This document shows, piece by piece, positions 45,803 through 54,693 of a DNA stretch of 64,000 nt. Origin of the DNA: Polynucleobacter sp. (GTDB taxonomy: Bacteria > Pseudomonadota > Gammaproteobacteria > Burkholderiales > Burkholderiaceae); assembly GCA_016462905.1 (NCBI GenBank), contig JAEMSI010000005.1:1-64000 (forward strand), written 5' to 3'. Position 1 is the first letter of the stretch. Each line of letters starts with the position of its first letter. The notes below the pieces were generated by a model, which saw only the letters and a list, made by a program, of their open reading frames with translations, did not search any database and had not been told where the DNA came from. The translations under genes were made by a program, and so were the position numbers.

Positions 45803-45837
45803 TACTTTGCAATAACAGATGGAGTAATAATTAATTC

Positions 45838-45867
45838 AGCAGACCTGGCTAGGATCTGCTATTTTTT
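45838..45867 (+). terminator. Intrinsic terminator after the DUF2909 gene
   Basis: AGCAGACC (45838-45845) pairs with GG and TCTGCT (45852-45860, one bulged A) around TGGCTA, followed by ATTTTTT. It lies between the DUF2909 gene and the convergent ctaE. Confidence 0.75.
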
Positions 45868-45894
45868 AAATTTAAAAGCGCGTTGGCGCCAGCC

Positions 45895-46746
45895 TTACAT
45901 CCAATAAACAACGATATATAAACCTAACCATACGACGTCAACAAAATGCCAGTACCATGCTGCGCCCTCAAATCCAAAATGATTTTCAGGAGTAAAGTCG
46001 CCGCGCATTAAGCGAACCAATATTACTGACAACATCAAGGCGCCCAAAAATACGTGAAATCCATGAAAACCAGTCAACATAAAGAAGGTTGAACCGTAAA
46101 TTCCTGAGGTGAGCTTCAGATTTAATTCGGAGTAAGCGTGAATATATTCATAGACCTGGAAACCCAAAAAGATTGCCCCCAATAAAACGGTCGCAAATAA
46201 TCCTAAAATAGCTTGCTGACGATGCCCCTCACGAAGCGCATGGTGCGCATACGTCACCGTGACGCCCGAACTCAATAACAATATCGTATTAATCGTTGGG
46301 ATAGGCCAGGGTCCCATCGTAGTAAATTTTTCAACTAAGCCAGCGGGGCCGGTGCTCGGCCAGACAGCTGAAAAATTAGGCCAAAGTAATTTACTATCGA
46401 CATCCCCTAACCAAGGCATCGAAATGCTTCTTGCATAGAACAGGGCTGAGAAAAAAGCGGCGAAGAACATAATCTCAGAAAAAATAAACCAGCTCATCGA
46501 CCAACGATAAGAAACATCGACATTCGTGCCGTATTTGCCGCTATTCGACTCACTTCGAGCGGCACCAAACCAGCCATACAGCACATAGAGAATCCATATC
46601 ACTCCTGCAGCAACTAAGTAGGCGCCCCAGGTTTGTTGATTAACCCAGGCAGACATACCCATCCCAAAGCCAATCAAACCGATACTAGCCAAGACTGGGT
46701 ATTTGGATGGATTAGGAACGAAATAATGCGGAGTGTTCGATGACAT
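45895..46746 (-). CDS. ctaE: Cytochrome c oxidase subunit III
   Basis: Seven-helix subunit of the aa3-type oxidase. It opens with HYFVPNPSKYPVLASIGL and holds the family run SEIMFFAAFFSALFYARS near residue 90, HHALREGHR and the C-terminal GFHGFHVFLGALML and WHFVDVVWLGLYIVVYWM-type segments. 283 residues. It is the last gene of the ctaC-ctaD-small protein-ctaG-DUF2970-ctaE run. Confidence 0.97.
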   Translation of the reverse strand: MSSNTPHYFVPNPSKYPVLASIGLIGFGMGMSAWVNQQTWGAYLVAAGVIWILYVLYGWFGAARSESNSGKYGTNVDVSYRWSMSWFIFSEIMFFAAFFSALFYARSISMPWLGDVDSKLLWPNFSAVWPSTGPAGLVEKFTTMGPWPIPTINTILLLSSGVTVTYAHHALREGHRQQAILGLFATVLLGAIFLGFQVYEYIHAYSELNLKLTSGIYGSTFFMLTGFHGFHVFLGALMLSVILVRLMRGDFTPENHFGFEGAAWYWHFVDVVWLGLYIVVYWM

Positions 46747-46769
46747 CGTGTTCTTTCTAATAAATCAAA

Positions 46770-46982
46770 TTAAGTAGATACAACTGCTTTAACGATTAAA
46801 AATAATAGGGTCATAAAAATAAGCGCCCCAAATACACCAGCAATAATGATGTGAAAAAAACTGAGGTTAGCAACATCATGTTGCAAACCCGATTTCTTGC
46901 GAACGCCTAAAAAAGCCCACATCACCGCTTTCATTGATAGCCAAAAACCGCCTTTTTTAATCACGTGTTCTGGTGCGCTCAT
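46770..46982 (-). CDS. DUF2970 small membrane protein
   Basis: Function unknown. 70 residues: a basic N-terminal half with LSMKAVMWAFLGVRKKSG, the family signature, and one C-terminal membrane helix (about residues 45-66). It is fixed between ctaG and ctaE in betaproteobacteria, so it is probably an oxidase accessory. Its ATG overlaps the ctaG stop by four bases. Confidence 0.88.
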   Translation of the reverse strand: MSAPEHVIKKGGFWLSMKAVMWAFLGVRKKSGLQHDVANLSFFHIIIAGVFGALIFMTLLFLIVKAVVST

Positions 46983-47593
46983 GTTGAACTCTTTAAGAAC
47001 TTTGCTTCAGAAATTGCTGGCACAACAGGCGCGCTTGGTTTAACTACGGGTGTAATTTCAAAAAAGGTGTAAGACAGGGTAATGGTCTTAACATCTTTTG
47101 GTAAGTTTGGATCCACAATAAAAACGACTGGCATCTGTTGCGCCTGATTAGGCGCCAAGGTTTGCTGTTGAAAACAAAAGCATTCAATCTTGGTGAAATA
47201 TTCCGTAGCCGCTTTTGGCGCATAACTAGGGATTGCCTGCGCAGCAACTGCCCGATTCAGGGTATTCGTAACCTCATATACGATCTCAGTCATCTCGCCA
47301 GGAAAAACCTCTAGAGATTTTTGAATCGGTCGAAATGCAAATGGGCCACGACTATTCGAGTCAAACTCGATTGTTACCTTTCTTGAATAATCAATCTGCG
47401 TATTGTCTGATTTTCTAGCCTTGTATGCTCTTACGCCGTAATCATTTTTATTAGTGACCACATTGATTCCCGTAACTTCACATAAGGCCTTATAGAGCGG
47501 GATCATGGCATAACCAAAACCAAACATCAGCACAGCCACTACAAATAACTTCAGCATCATTTGTTTATTCGAGGTGTGTAAGCGAACTGTCAT
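46979..47593 (-). CDS. ctaG: Cytochrome c oxidase assembly protein CtaG (Cox11)
   Basis: Delivers copper to the CuB site of subunit I. One N-terminal membrane helix (about residues 14-34) is followed by a periplasmic beta domain with the copper motif CFCF (FTKIECFCFQQQ) near residue 137 and PLYKALCEVTGI near residue 32. The ATG at 47593 (204 residues) is preferred to a TTG two codons upstream. It lies 14 bases after the small assembly protein gene. Confidence 0.96.
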   Translation of the reverse strand: MTVRLHTSNKQMMLKLFVVAVLMFGFGYAMIPLYKALCEVTGINVVTNKNDYGVRAYKARKSDNTQIDYSRKVTIEFDSNSRGPFAFRPIQKSLEVFPGEMTEIVYEVTNTLNRAVAAQAIPSYAPKAATEYFTKIECFCFQQQTLAPNQAQQMPVVFIVDPNLPKDVKTITLSYTFFEITPVVKPSAPVVPAISEAKFLKSST

Positions 47594-47607
47594 GATCAAT
47601 AGATGGC

Positions 47608-47712
47608 TTAGAAAAGAATATTTTTAATAATGATGCCGATAAAGAAAATGACGGCAATTGACCCCAAAATAAGTGCTAAGCGCAAATTGCTGGCTGGTTT
47701 TTGCACTGGCAT
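47608..47712 (-). CDS. Cytochrome oxidase small assembly protein, 34 residues
   Basis: A very small gene between ctaD and ctaG that automatic callers can miss. It encodes MPVQKPASNLRLALILGS, then a membrane helix (about residues 11-30) and a short basic tail. AGGAGG at 47725-47730 lies 12 bases before the ATG, a little far; a TTG at 47721 would be too close. Size, single helix and position match the small CtaD-CtaG interval proteins annotated as cytochrome oxidase small assembly proteins in Burkholderiales. Function is inferred from position. Confidence 0.8.
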   Translation of the reverse strand: MPVQKPASNLRLALILGSIAVIFFIGIIIKNILF

Positions 47713-47746
47713 TGGGGTCAATAGCCTCCTAGCTAAGCTCACTGAA

Positions 47747-49345
47747 TTATTTAACCTGAGGTGGCTGTTCAAAGGTATGGAATGGAGCAGGAGATGGGAT
47801 GCTCCACTCTAAGGTATTCGCCGTCTCCCAAGGACTATCAGGTGCTTTTTCGCCAACACCACGATAGGCTGGCAACACCACAAATAGCAAGAAATATACT
47901 TGCATCAAGCCAAAACCAAGACCGCCTATTGAAGCAATCATATTGAAATCAGCAAACTGAGTGGGGTAATCCGCGTAACGACGTGGCATGCCAGCCAATC
48001 CCAAGAAGTGCATTGGGAAAAAGGTGAGGTTAAAGAAAATCATGGAGCCCCAAAAATGAATCTTGCCGCGGGTCTCATTGGCCATGCGCCCCGTCCACTT
48101 AGGACACCAGTAATAAAAGCCAGCAAACATCGCAAACAATGATCCAGCCACCAAAACATAATGGAAGTGGGCCACGACGTAGTAGGTATCTTGTAAGCCA
48201 ATATCAATCGGGGCCATCGCCAATATCAAACCTGTAAAGCCGCCCATCGTGAATACGAAAATAAATCCTACCGACCACAACATGGGGGTTTCAAATGTCA
48301 TCGAACCTTTCCACATGGTTGCAACCCAATTGAAAATTTTGACCCCAGTAGGAACAGCAATCAACATAGTGGCATACATGAAGAAGAGCTGGCCAGTGAC
48401 TGGCATGCCAGTGGCAAACATATGGTGAGCCCAAACAATAAACGATAGGATTGCAATCGATGAGGTTGCATACACCATGGAACTGTAGCCAAACAAGGTT
48501 TTTCTGGAGAAAACAGGAACCACTTCGCTAATAATTCCGAAAGCGGGGAGAATCATGATGTACACCTCAGGATGCCCAAAGAACCAGAAAATATGCTGGT
48601 ACATCACTGGGTCACCACCGCCGGCAGCAGAGAAAAAGCTAGTACCAAAATGACGATCCGTTAAAACCATCGTAATCGCCCCTGCCAATACTGGCATGAC
48701 AGCAATCAACAGATAAGCAGTAATGAGCCAAGTCCAACAGAACATAGGCATCTTCATTAATGTCATACCAGGAGCGCGCATATTCAGAACGGTCACAATA
48801 ATATTAATTGAACCCATAATGGATGAGGCGCCCAAGAGGTGGATAGCAAAAATCGCCATATCCATTCCTGGCCCCATCTGCAGTGATAACGGTGCATATA
48901 AGGTCCATCCGCCAGCAGGAGCTCCGCCCGGCGCCAAAAACGAACCAAACAATAGCAGTGCCGCAACTGGCAAAATCCAAAAACTAAAATTATTCATGCG
49001 CGCAAAGGCCATATCGGATGCGCCAATTTGCAGAGGAATAATCCAGTTAGCAAAACCAACAAAAGCCGGCATGATAGCGCCAAACACCATGACTAAACCA
49101 TGCATGGTGGTTAACTGATTAAAAAACTCAGGGCGTAAATATTGCAATCCAGGCTGGAATAGTTCCAAACGAATTCCCATCGCCATAGCACCGCCAGCTA
49201 ATAAGCTAACAAAGGAAAAAATTAAATACATCGTTCCAATATCTTTGTGATTGGTGGCAAACAACCAACGCCGCCATCCATGAGGATGCTCATGCGCATG
49301 AGCATGGTCTACAGCGTGATCATGGGTGCTTGATATGGTGCTCAT
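47747..49345 (-). CDS. ctaD: Cytochrome c oxidase subunit I
   Basis: Catalytic heme-copper subunit of the aa3 oxidase, with twelve helices and proton-pumping channels. Seen are the heme a ligand in [11 protein letters not shown], the CuB/Tyr element [15 protein letters not shown] near residue 255, the histidine pair [11 protein letters not shown] near 305 and [10 protein letters not shown] near 390. The N terminus is unusually His-rich ([18 protein letters not shown]). 532 residues. GGAG lies five to nine bases before the ATG. It follows ctaC by 36 bases. Confidence 0.98.
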   Translation of the reverse strand: MSTISSTHDHAVDHAHAHEHPHGWRRWLFATNHKDIGTMYLIFSFVSLLAGGAMAMGIRLELFQPGLQYLRPEFFNQLTTMHGLVMVFGAIMPAFVGFANWIIPLQIGASDMAFARMNNFSFWILPVAALLLFGSFLAPGGAPAGGWTLYAPLSLQMGPGMDMAIFAIHLLGASSIMGSINIIVTVLNMRAPGMTLMKMPMFCWTWLITAYLLIAVMPVLAGAITMVLTDRHFGTSFFSAAGGGDPVMYQHIFWFFGHPEVYIMILPAFGIISEVVPVFSRKTLFGYSSMVYATSSIAILSFIVWAHHMFATGMPVTGQLFFMYATMLIAVPTGVKIFNWVATMWKGSMTFETPMLWSVGFIFVFTMGGFTGLILAMAPIDIGLQDTYYVVAHFHYVLVAGSLFAMFAGFYYWCPKWTGRMANETRGKIHFWGSMIFFNLTFFPMHFLGLAGMPRRYADYPTQFADFNMIASIGGLGFGLMQVYFLLFVVLPAYRGVGEKAPDSPWETANTLEWSIPSPAPFHTFEQPPQVK

Positions 49346-49381
49346 AATTGCTCCGAATAATGAAGTGAAATCGTATAAAAA

Positions 49382-50536
49382 TTATTTTGCTGCGCGTGCT
49401 GTGCTGAATTCTTGGGTTTGAATTACGTCGCCTGTTTTATTGCTCCATGAATTCCGGGTATAAGTCATTACCGAGGCAAGATTTCCATCCGAAATTACCC
49501 CGCCCCATTTGGGCATCGCGCCTTTACCGTTAATCAAAATATGGTAATTTGCCTCTTTGGGACCCAGCACCACCTTGCTACCATCTAAAGCAGGGAAAGC
49601 GCCTGCGCCCTTACCATTGGCTTGGTGACATGCAACGCAATTCGCTGCATATACTTTTGCGCCACGCTCCATTTGTTCCGCCAGGGTATAGGTTTTTGAA
49701 GGATCATCAGCAGCCGCGGCCATTGCTTTTTGTTTCTCAGCAACCCATTTGGTGTAATCCTCCTGCGAAACCACCCTTACTACGATTGGCATAAAAGCGT
49801 GCTGTGCACCACATAATTCGGAGCACTGGCCGCGATAAGTGCCGATTTTTTCTGCCCTAAACCAAGCATCGCGAACAAAACCGGGAATAGCATCTTGCTT
49901 AATCCCGAAGGCGGGAATAGTCCAAGCGTGGATAACATCATTGGCAGTCGTGATGATGCGAATCTTGCGATTCACCGGAACCACCATTTCGTTATCAACT
50001 TCCATTAAATAGGTATTACTCTTGGGCGCTAAATTATTAATTGATTCGCGTGAGGTAGATAAGGTCGATAAAAAACTAATGCCTTCGCCTTCGCCCTTAA
50101 TGTAGTCATATCCCCACTTCCACTGATATCCGGTTGTTTTGATCGTGATATCTGAATTGGTTGTATCTTTCATGGCCACTACCGTTTTCGTTGCTGGCAG
50201 TGCCATTCCGATCACAATAATTAGCGGGATGATGGTCCATATGATTTCAACGGTTGTGCTTTCGTGAAAATCGGCGGGCTTGGCGCCTTTTGATTTGCGA
50301 TGCTTAACGATTGAATAGAACATTACCCCAAACACGCCAATAAAAATGACGGTGCAAATAATGATCATGAACCAATGTAACCAATGGATCTCTTCCATAA
50401 TCTTGGTTGCTGGTGCTGGGAAATTGAGCTGGTACTCTGAGGGGCCGCCGGGCATGTCCGCCGCAAATGCGAGGAAACTCCAAATGGAAATTCCTAGAAC
50501 TAAGGATATTTTTACAAGCGTTTTACTTAAACTCAT
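49382..50536 (-). CDS. ctaC: Cytochrome c oxidase subunit II with fused cytochrome c domain
   Basis: Electron entry subunit of the caa3-like oxidase. A signal peptide ends near FAAD (residue 25), followed by two membrane helices (about 55-80 and 95-120) and a CuA cupredoxin domain with CSELCGAQHAFM near residue 230. The C-terminal cytochrome c domain (about 290-370) has CVACH and an axial methionine in GAMPKWG. So cytochrome c is built in. 384 residues. It starts the oxidase operon; a perfect TATAAT lies 128 bases upstream. Confidence 0.97.
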   Translation of the reverse strand: MSLSKTLVKISLVLGISIWSFLAFAADMPGGPSEYQLNFPAPATKIMEEIHWLHWFMIIICTVIFIGVFGVMFYSIVKHRKSKGAKPADFHESTTVEIIWTIIPLIIVIGMALPATKTVVAMKDTTNSDITIKTTGYQWKWGYDYIKGEGEGISFLSTLSTSRESINNLAPKSNTYLMEVDNEMVVPVNRKIRIITTANDVIHAWTIPAFGIKQDAIPGFVRDAWFRAEKIGTYRGQCSELCGAQHAFMPIVVRVVSQEDYTKWVAEKQKAMAAAADDPSKTYTLAEQMERGAKVYAANCVACHQANGKGAGAFPALDGSKVVLGPKEANYHILINGKGAMPKWGGVISDGNLASVMTYTRNSWSNKTGDVIQTQEFSTARAAK

Positions 50537-50771
50537 TTTTTAAACCTAATTTAATTGGAATAACTATCTGCATTAATCGATTACCCGTCACACTGAAGAT
50601 GCTCAACGTGGCCGCCTTACTGAGTTACCAAGAGCTTGCCAAGTTGTCTAGAAATCTAAACAGATTATAAGACCAAATGACTTAAGATCTTGGTTTTTTG
50701 CAGCACAACAAAATAGTTATCAATTGATCTTAATTAAATGTAAGTACTTACTCTTTATAAGAATAAGAGCT
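50537..50771. other. Intergenic region between ctaC and bioC
   Basis: At 235 bases this is the longest gene-free stretch. It should hold the promoter and leader of the oxidase operon (TATAAT on the minus strand at 50664-50669) and the 3' end of bioC transcription. Near 50750-50785 there are two AT-rich TTATAA elements, but no stable hairpin with a T-run. I see no open reading frame of note. Confidence 0.6.
50664..50669 (-). promoter_or_regulatory. TATAAT box upstream of ctaC
   Basis: A perfect -10 hexamer on the minus strand. The start would be near 50657, giving a leader of about 120 bases before the ctaC ATG. The -35 region is not convincing. Confidence 0.5.
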
Positions 50772-51545
50772 TTATAATCTCTTAATTTGATCAGGGCTAA
50801 TAAAAACTTCTTTGCCCTGCTGCAGGTCAAGCTGTTTATTTCCTACCCAAGCATGTCCATAAACAATTTCAAGGCTCAGCTTTCTACTTGCGGGCATGAT
50901 CCACGTCTTCTTTTCTTCTGCGCTTGCACCTTCAGGCAACAATCCAATGGCTTGAGCATCGGCAAAATAAGTTGCCTCAGTCTCGTAATCTAAAGTGAGG
51001 TACTCCATGTCCATGACAGGATCTGAAAACCGTGCGGCCACCAAAGCATCTCCCACATCGTGCATATCCCAAGCGCCTGGAAGCTTGGCGCCTAAATGAA
51101 AAATTTCTTTTCCAGTATCGGGGCCAAAATAGGCAAAGGCGAATAGGCCGTTCTCTTGCAAAATTCGTTGAATCTCCCCAATAAAAAGGGGGGGCTTTAT
51201 AAATCGGTGTGCTAACAAAGGACTAAAAATAAAATCAAAAGAGCTCGCATCAAAATGAGTGGTTACCAATTCATTCGATGCCATTCTTTTAACCAAGCCG
51301 CCGCCACGCCAAAGCGCTTGTCTCAATCTAGAAAACCTAAGGCGCCAATAATCCAAAGCATTCAAATTGGAGTCAATCAAAGAATCAATAGAGGCCCCTG
51401 AATAGCGCTGAATTAAAGCTTGATTGGCAGGGGTACTGCAATCAGGCCAGATTAATATTTTTTTAGGTTGAATTTTCATGAATGCTAATTTTGTGAGCAT
51501 TCGCTGTGCGATTTCGTGTTGAAGCCATGCTAAAGAATGGGTCAT
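50772..51545 (-). CDS. BioC-like methyltransferase, degenerate SAM site
   Basis: By position (opposite comF) and overall pattern this is the malonyl-ACP O-methyltransferase BioC-like protein of Burkholderiales, which would start pimelate synthesis for biotin. The ATG at 51545 gives 257 residues, beginning SLAWLQHEIAQRMLTKL. The usual SAM motif I (DxGxGxG after the first strand) is replaced by KKILIWPDCSTPANQAL with no glycine run. Later parts remain: FDFIFSPLLAHRF, IQRILQENGLFAFAYFGPDT and MHDVGDALVAARFSDPVMDMEYLTL-type C-terminal segments. It may have a different role. No Shine-Dalgarno; TATACT lies six bases upstream. Confidence 0.72.
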   Translation of the reverse strand: MTHSLAWLQHEIAQRMLTKLAFMKIQPKKILIWPDCSTPANQALIQRYSGASIDSLIDSNLNALDYWRLRFSRLRQALWRGGGLVKRMASNELVTTHFDASSFDFIFSPLLAHRFIKPPLFIGEIQRILQENGLFAFAYFGPDTGKEIFHLGAKLPGAWDMHDVGDALVAARFSDPVMDMEYLTLDYETEATYFADAQAIGLLPEGASAEEKKTWIMPASRKLSLEIVYGHAWVGNKQLDLQQGKEVFISPDQIKRL

Positions 51546-51551
51546 TTTCTG

Positions 51552-51559
51552 AGTATACT
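51552..51559. promoter_or_regulatory. Palindromic shared -10 region of bioC and comF
   Basis: GAGTATACTC (51551-51560) is a perfect palindrome that gives TATACT on both strands: at 51557-51552 six bases before the bioC ATG, and at 51554-51559 nine bases before the comF ATG. A two-way promoter with leaderless or nearly leaderless mRNAs is suggested. A small operator is the other option. Confidence 0.5.
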
Positions 51560-51568
51560 CACGCGCCC

Positions 51569-52303
51569 ATGCCCCTATTTTCATCACTATTTCAAGTCTG
51601 TATTCAATGGGCATTGCCTACTGAATGTATCCTTTGTAGAAAAATTCAGCCGCAGAGTTGCTGCTCATCCTGCCTCCAAAACCTACTACTTCAATTCAAT
51701 CAAGCAAAACAGCGTTGTGAGTCTTGTGGCTTAGCTTGCGATTCTTTGCGCTCCATTTGTAATGCCTGTTTTATCCGAGCCCCAGCCTTTGATCGAACTT
51801 ATTTTCTGGCTTATTATCAAAGCCCACTAAAAGAAGCTCTGCATCGTTTGAAATATCAGGCGCGTTTAGCAAATGCCCACGGGATAGCCTCCATATGGAA
51901 TGCATTAATGCAAAAAATAATCGAAGGGCAGCAAGCGGATTGGGCTATTCCAGTACCACTCAGTAAAAATAAACTGGCAGCAAGGGGTTTTAATCAAAGC
52001 TGGGAAATCTTGAGGCGAATTTATTTAGCAAAATCGGTAGAGAAAAATCCATTCCTTTTAAAACGGCATCACCATTCAATGGCGCAAGCTCTAGCAAATC
52101 GAAAAGAAAGGCAGGTTCGCTTAAAAAAACAGTTTTATATCGAAGCTAGCTTTAGGCCGCATTTAAAAAACAAATCTGTTATTGTTTTTGATGATGTGAT
52201 GACAACCGGATCAACTCTCAATGAAATTGCTTTAGTACTAAAGGAAAATGGCGTGAAAAAAGTGATTAACTGGGTTGTTTTACGAACACCAACCCCTTAT
52301 TGA
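51569..52303 (+). CDS. comF: ComF-family phosphoribosyltransferase-like protein
   Basis: Needed for natural transformation in several bacteria, acting after DNA uptake with PriA; its enzymatic role is unclear. The N terminus has a zinc-ribbon (CILC, then CCSSC and CESC with ICNACF, residues about 17-75), and the C-terminal domain has the PRPP motif VIVFDDVMTTGSTLNE near residue 210 with IPVPLSKNKLAARGFNQS near residue 130. 244 residues from the ATG at 51569; a longer frame begins inside bioC. It overlaps nothing downstream, and trmL follows 11 bases after the stop. Confidence 0.93.
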   Translation: MPLFSSLFQVCIQWALPTECILCRKIQPQSCCSSCLQNLLLQFNQAKQRCESCGLACDSLRSICNACFIRAPAFDRTYFLAYYQSPLKEALHRLKYQARLANAHGIASIWNALMQKIIEGQQADWAIPVPLSKNKLAARGFNQSWEILRRIYLAKSVEKNPFLLKRHHHSMAQALANRKERQVRLKKQFYIEASFRPHLKNKSVIVFDDVMTTGSTLNEIALVLKENGVKKVINWVVLRTPTPY

Positions 52304-52314
52304 ATGGCTTATTG

Positions 52315-52785
52315 ATGTTTCACGTAGTACTTTTTGAACCTGAAATTCCACCCAATACCGGCAATATTATTCGCCTGTGCGCGAATACCGGAGCCCAGCT
52401 GCATTTAATCGAACCACTGGGGTTTCCCTTGGAGCACAGCAAATTAAGACGCGCTGGTCTTGACTATCATGAGTTTGCGAATGTTTTAACCCATCCCAAC
52501 TGGAATCAGTTTCTAGAAAAACAAAATCCTGACCCCCAAGATCTATTTGTCTTTACAACCCGCGGTAGAAATCATTTTGCTAGTGTTCAATTCAAAAAAA
52601 ATAGTTATTTTATTTTTGGTTCAGAAACAAAAGGGGTTAGCGATGAAATTCGAAATAAGGTCTTGCCAGAAAATCAGATCCGACTCCCCATGCGCGAAAA
52701 TAGTCGTAGCTTAAATTTATCAAACACGGTTGCCATTGTCGTTTACGAGGCTTGGCGACAAAATCAATTCTGGGGTGGATCCTAA
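52315..52785 (+). CDS. trmL: tRNA (cytidine/uridine-34 2'-O)-methyltransferase
   Basis: SPOUT-fold methyltransferase for the wobble base of tRNA-Leu. SPOUT motifs are PPNTGNIIRLCANTG near residue 12, FGSETKGV near 100 and the knot segment RLPMRENSRSLNLSNTVAIVVYEAWRQ split near residues 122-150. 156 residues from the ATG at 52315, matching E. coli TrmL (157); a TTG five codons upstream overlapping comF is ignored. Convergent with gpsA 13 bases away. Confidence 0.96.
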   Translation: MFHVVLFEPEIPPNTGNIIRLCANTGAQLHLIEPLGFPLEHSKLRRAGLDYHEFANVLTHPNWNQFLEKQNPDPQDLFVFTTRGRNHFASVQFKKNSYFIFGSETKGVSDEIRNKVLPENQIRLPMRENSRSLNLSNTVAIVVYEAWRQNQFWGGS

Positions 52786-52798
52786 ATTAGAAAATGCC

Positions 52799-53818
52799 TC
52801 ATTCCTGCTTGGGATTCCGGCGCATTAATTGATGCAAGGCTTCTTGAGGTGATAGTTTTCCAGTCAAAACACGACAAACCATCGAGGTAATGGGCATTTC
52901 AATCTGATATTGTTTAGCCAATCCTTCAACTGCTTGGGCACATAAAACACCTTCGGCTACATGCCCTAGATGCTGAGTCACTGATGTTAAAGATTCTCCT
53001 GCCGCCAAAGCCAAACCAACTCGGCGATTACGCGACAAATCGCCCGTTGCGGTCAAAATAAGGTCGCCTAAACCGGTAAGGCCTGTGCATGTTTCCACTT
53101 TACCCCCAGCGGATTTTACTAATCGCGTCATTTCGGCTAAGCCCCGCGTTAATAATGCAGCACGCGCATTGAGTCCTAAGCCAAGACCATCTCCGATACC
53201 GGCAGCAATCGCCAAAATATTTTTAACTGCTCCGCCAATTTCTACACCAATTAAATCCTCACTAGCGTAGACACGTAAGTTACCGTGATGAAATACTTCT
53301 TGAACCACATCACATAAGGCTTGATTTTCACTTGCAATCGTCAGGGCACACGGTAAACCCTCTCCAACTTCTCGAGCAAAACTGGGTCCAGCTAAAACAC
53401 CAAAGCGATGCGGTATGCCCTTGCTGTGGATTGCTAACTCGCGTACAAATACCTCATGAGCCAACGCATAAGTTAGGGGCTCGATTCCCTTGCAAAGGCA
53501 AACAAAATGAAGCGCTTTATGCGCGTTTGCCATTACCCCAGATAGTGTTTCTGCTAAGCCCGACATCGGGGTTGCAATCACGGCGATGTCACCATTGGAT
53601 AAATCTCCCGCCGCTTTTTTAAAATCTGCTTCCAAAGAAAGAGTGGGGGGTAGAAAAATTCCAGGCAGGTATCTTTTATTCTCCAACGCGACTTGCATAT
53701 CAGCGATCTGAGCTGGATCACGTGCCCATAAGAAAACGGAATTCAATTTTGAAAACTGCGCCACTTGCGAAGCAAGCGCAGTTCCCCATGCTCCAGCGCC
53801 AAAAATACCGACTTTCAT
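52799..53818 (-). CDS. gpsA: NAD(P)H-dependent glycerol-3-phosphate dehydrogenase
   Basis: Makes sn-glycerol-3-phosphate for phospholipids. Rossmann motif GAGAWGTALA at residues 7-16, catalytic-lysine region GAVKNILAIAAGIGDGLGLG near residue 190, and GLTGLGDLILTATGDLSRNR near residue 245. 339 residues. It follows secB by 36 bases, as in many proteobacteria where secB-gpsA are neighbours. Confidence 0.97.
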   Translation of the reverse strand: MKVGIFGAGAWGTALASQVAQFSKLNSVFLWARDPAQIADMQVALENKRYLPGIFLPPTLSLEADFKKAAGDLSNGDIAVIATPMSGLAETLSGVMANAHKALHFVCLCKGIEPLTYALAHEVFVRELAIHSKGIPHRFGVLAGPSFAREVGEGLPCALTIASENQALCDVVQEVFHHGNLRVYASEDLIGVEIGGAVKNILAIAAGIGDGLGLGLNARAALLTRGLAEMTRLVKSAGGKVETCTGLTGLGDLILTATGDLSRNRRVGLALAAGESLTSVTQHLGHVAEGVLCAQAVEGLAKQYQIEMPITSMVCRVLTGKLSPQEALHQLMRRNPKQE

Positions 53819-53854
53819 TAATTTAATTCCATGAAAGTATTTTCTTAAAATTGC

Positions 53855-54379
53855 TTAATTAGGAAGAATGATTTTGCTTTCCTCATCCGCCCCTGAATTA
53901 CCAGTCTTTGCAGCAGCTTGCTGAGCCTGTGCAAGACGATGCTCATACATTCCGCGGAAATTCACTTCCGATAAATGGATGGGCTGGAAACCAGCGCGGC
54001 TTGTTATATCAGCTATGTTAGAACGTAAATAAGGATATAAGATGGTTGGGCAGGTAATTCCTAACATGGGATCGATTTGCTCCGGCGGGATATTTTTAAA
54101 TTCAAAAATACCTGCTTGCCGTGCCTCCACCAAAAATAAAACCTTACCATCGACTCGAGCAGTAAGGGTTGTTAACAAGTTTACCTCGAATAATTCATCA
54201 CTTAAACGCTCTACCGCCGCATCTAATTCAACTTGAATTTGTGGCTCACTAGTGACCAGAAAGATGCCGGGAGAATTGGGCTGCTCTAGAGATAATTCTT
54301 TTAAATAAATTCGCTGAATTAAAAAAGAGGGCTGCCCATCATTCGGGGCAGATGAATTTAGATTAATTGCTTCGCTCAT
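53855..54379 (-). CDS. secB: Protein-export chaperone SecB
   Basis: Tetrameric cytosolic chaperone that keeps preproteins unfolded for SecA. Family features are [19 protein letters not shown] at residues 19-37 split over the first strand, then [49 protein letters not shown]-type core (residues about 85-135). A Gln/Ala-rich tail follows. 174 residues (E. coli 155). It lies 35 bases after grxC. Confidence 0.97.
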   Translation of the reverse strand: MSEAINLNSSAPNDGQPSFLIQRIYLKELSLEQPNSPGIFLVTSEPQIQVELDAAVERLSDELFEVNLLTTLTARVDGKVLFLVEARQAGIFEFKNIPPEQIDPMLGITCPTILYPYLRSNIADITSRAGFQPIHLSEVNFRGMYEHRLAQAQQAAAKTGNSGADEESKIILPN

Positions 54380-54414
54380 AAAAATTTCTTTCTATTAATG
54401 GTGGCCAGGGTACA

Positions 54415-54669
54415 TTAGGTCAGTAAGGGGTCTAAGTTGCCGGCTTGATCTAGAGCCGCTAAATCATCAAATCCGCCAATATGACGCTCACCAATATAAA
54501 TTTGTGGCACGGTTCTTCGGCCGGTTCGATTCATCATTTCTTGGCGTAACTGAGGATCTTGATCAATCAAAATTTTTTTTAAATTAGTAACGCCTTTTTT
54601 TTGTAATAGCTTTTCAGCCATAGTGCAATATGGGCAAACTCGCGAACTATACATCACCACTTCGGCCAT
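54415..54669 (-). CDS. grxC: Glutaredoxin 3
   Basis: Glutathione-dependent thiol-disulfide reductase of 84 residues. The active site is CPYC (SSRVCPYCTMAEKLL), with TVPQIYIG and the GGFDDL glutathione-binding motif. AAAGG lies five bases before the ATG. Order rhodanese-grxC-secB-gpsA is standard. Glutathione synthesis genes are found at 60540-62790. Confidence 0.97.
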   Translation of the reverse strand: MAEVVMYSSRVCPYCTMAEKLLQKKGVTNLKKILIDQDPQLRQEMMNRTGRRTVPQIYIGERHIGGFDDLAALDQAGNLDPLLT

Positions 54670-54693
54670 AAATTACCTTTACTTTTTATTCAT

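Noticed and set aside
50705-50785. AT-rich segment with ATCAATTGAT and repeated TTATAA near the bioC end, considered as an FNR site or origin-like element
   Set aside because: ATCAATTGAT is not the TTGAT-N4-ATCAA arrangement, no DnaA boxes are present, and short palindromes are expected in such AT-rich DNA.
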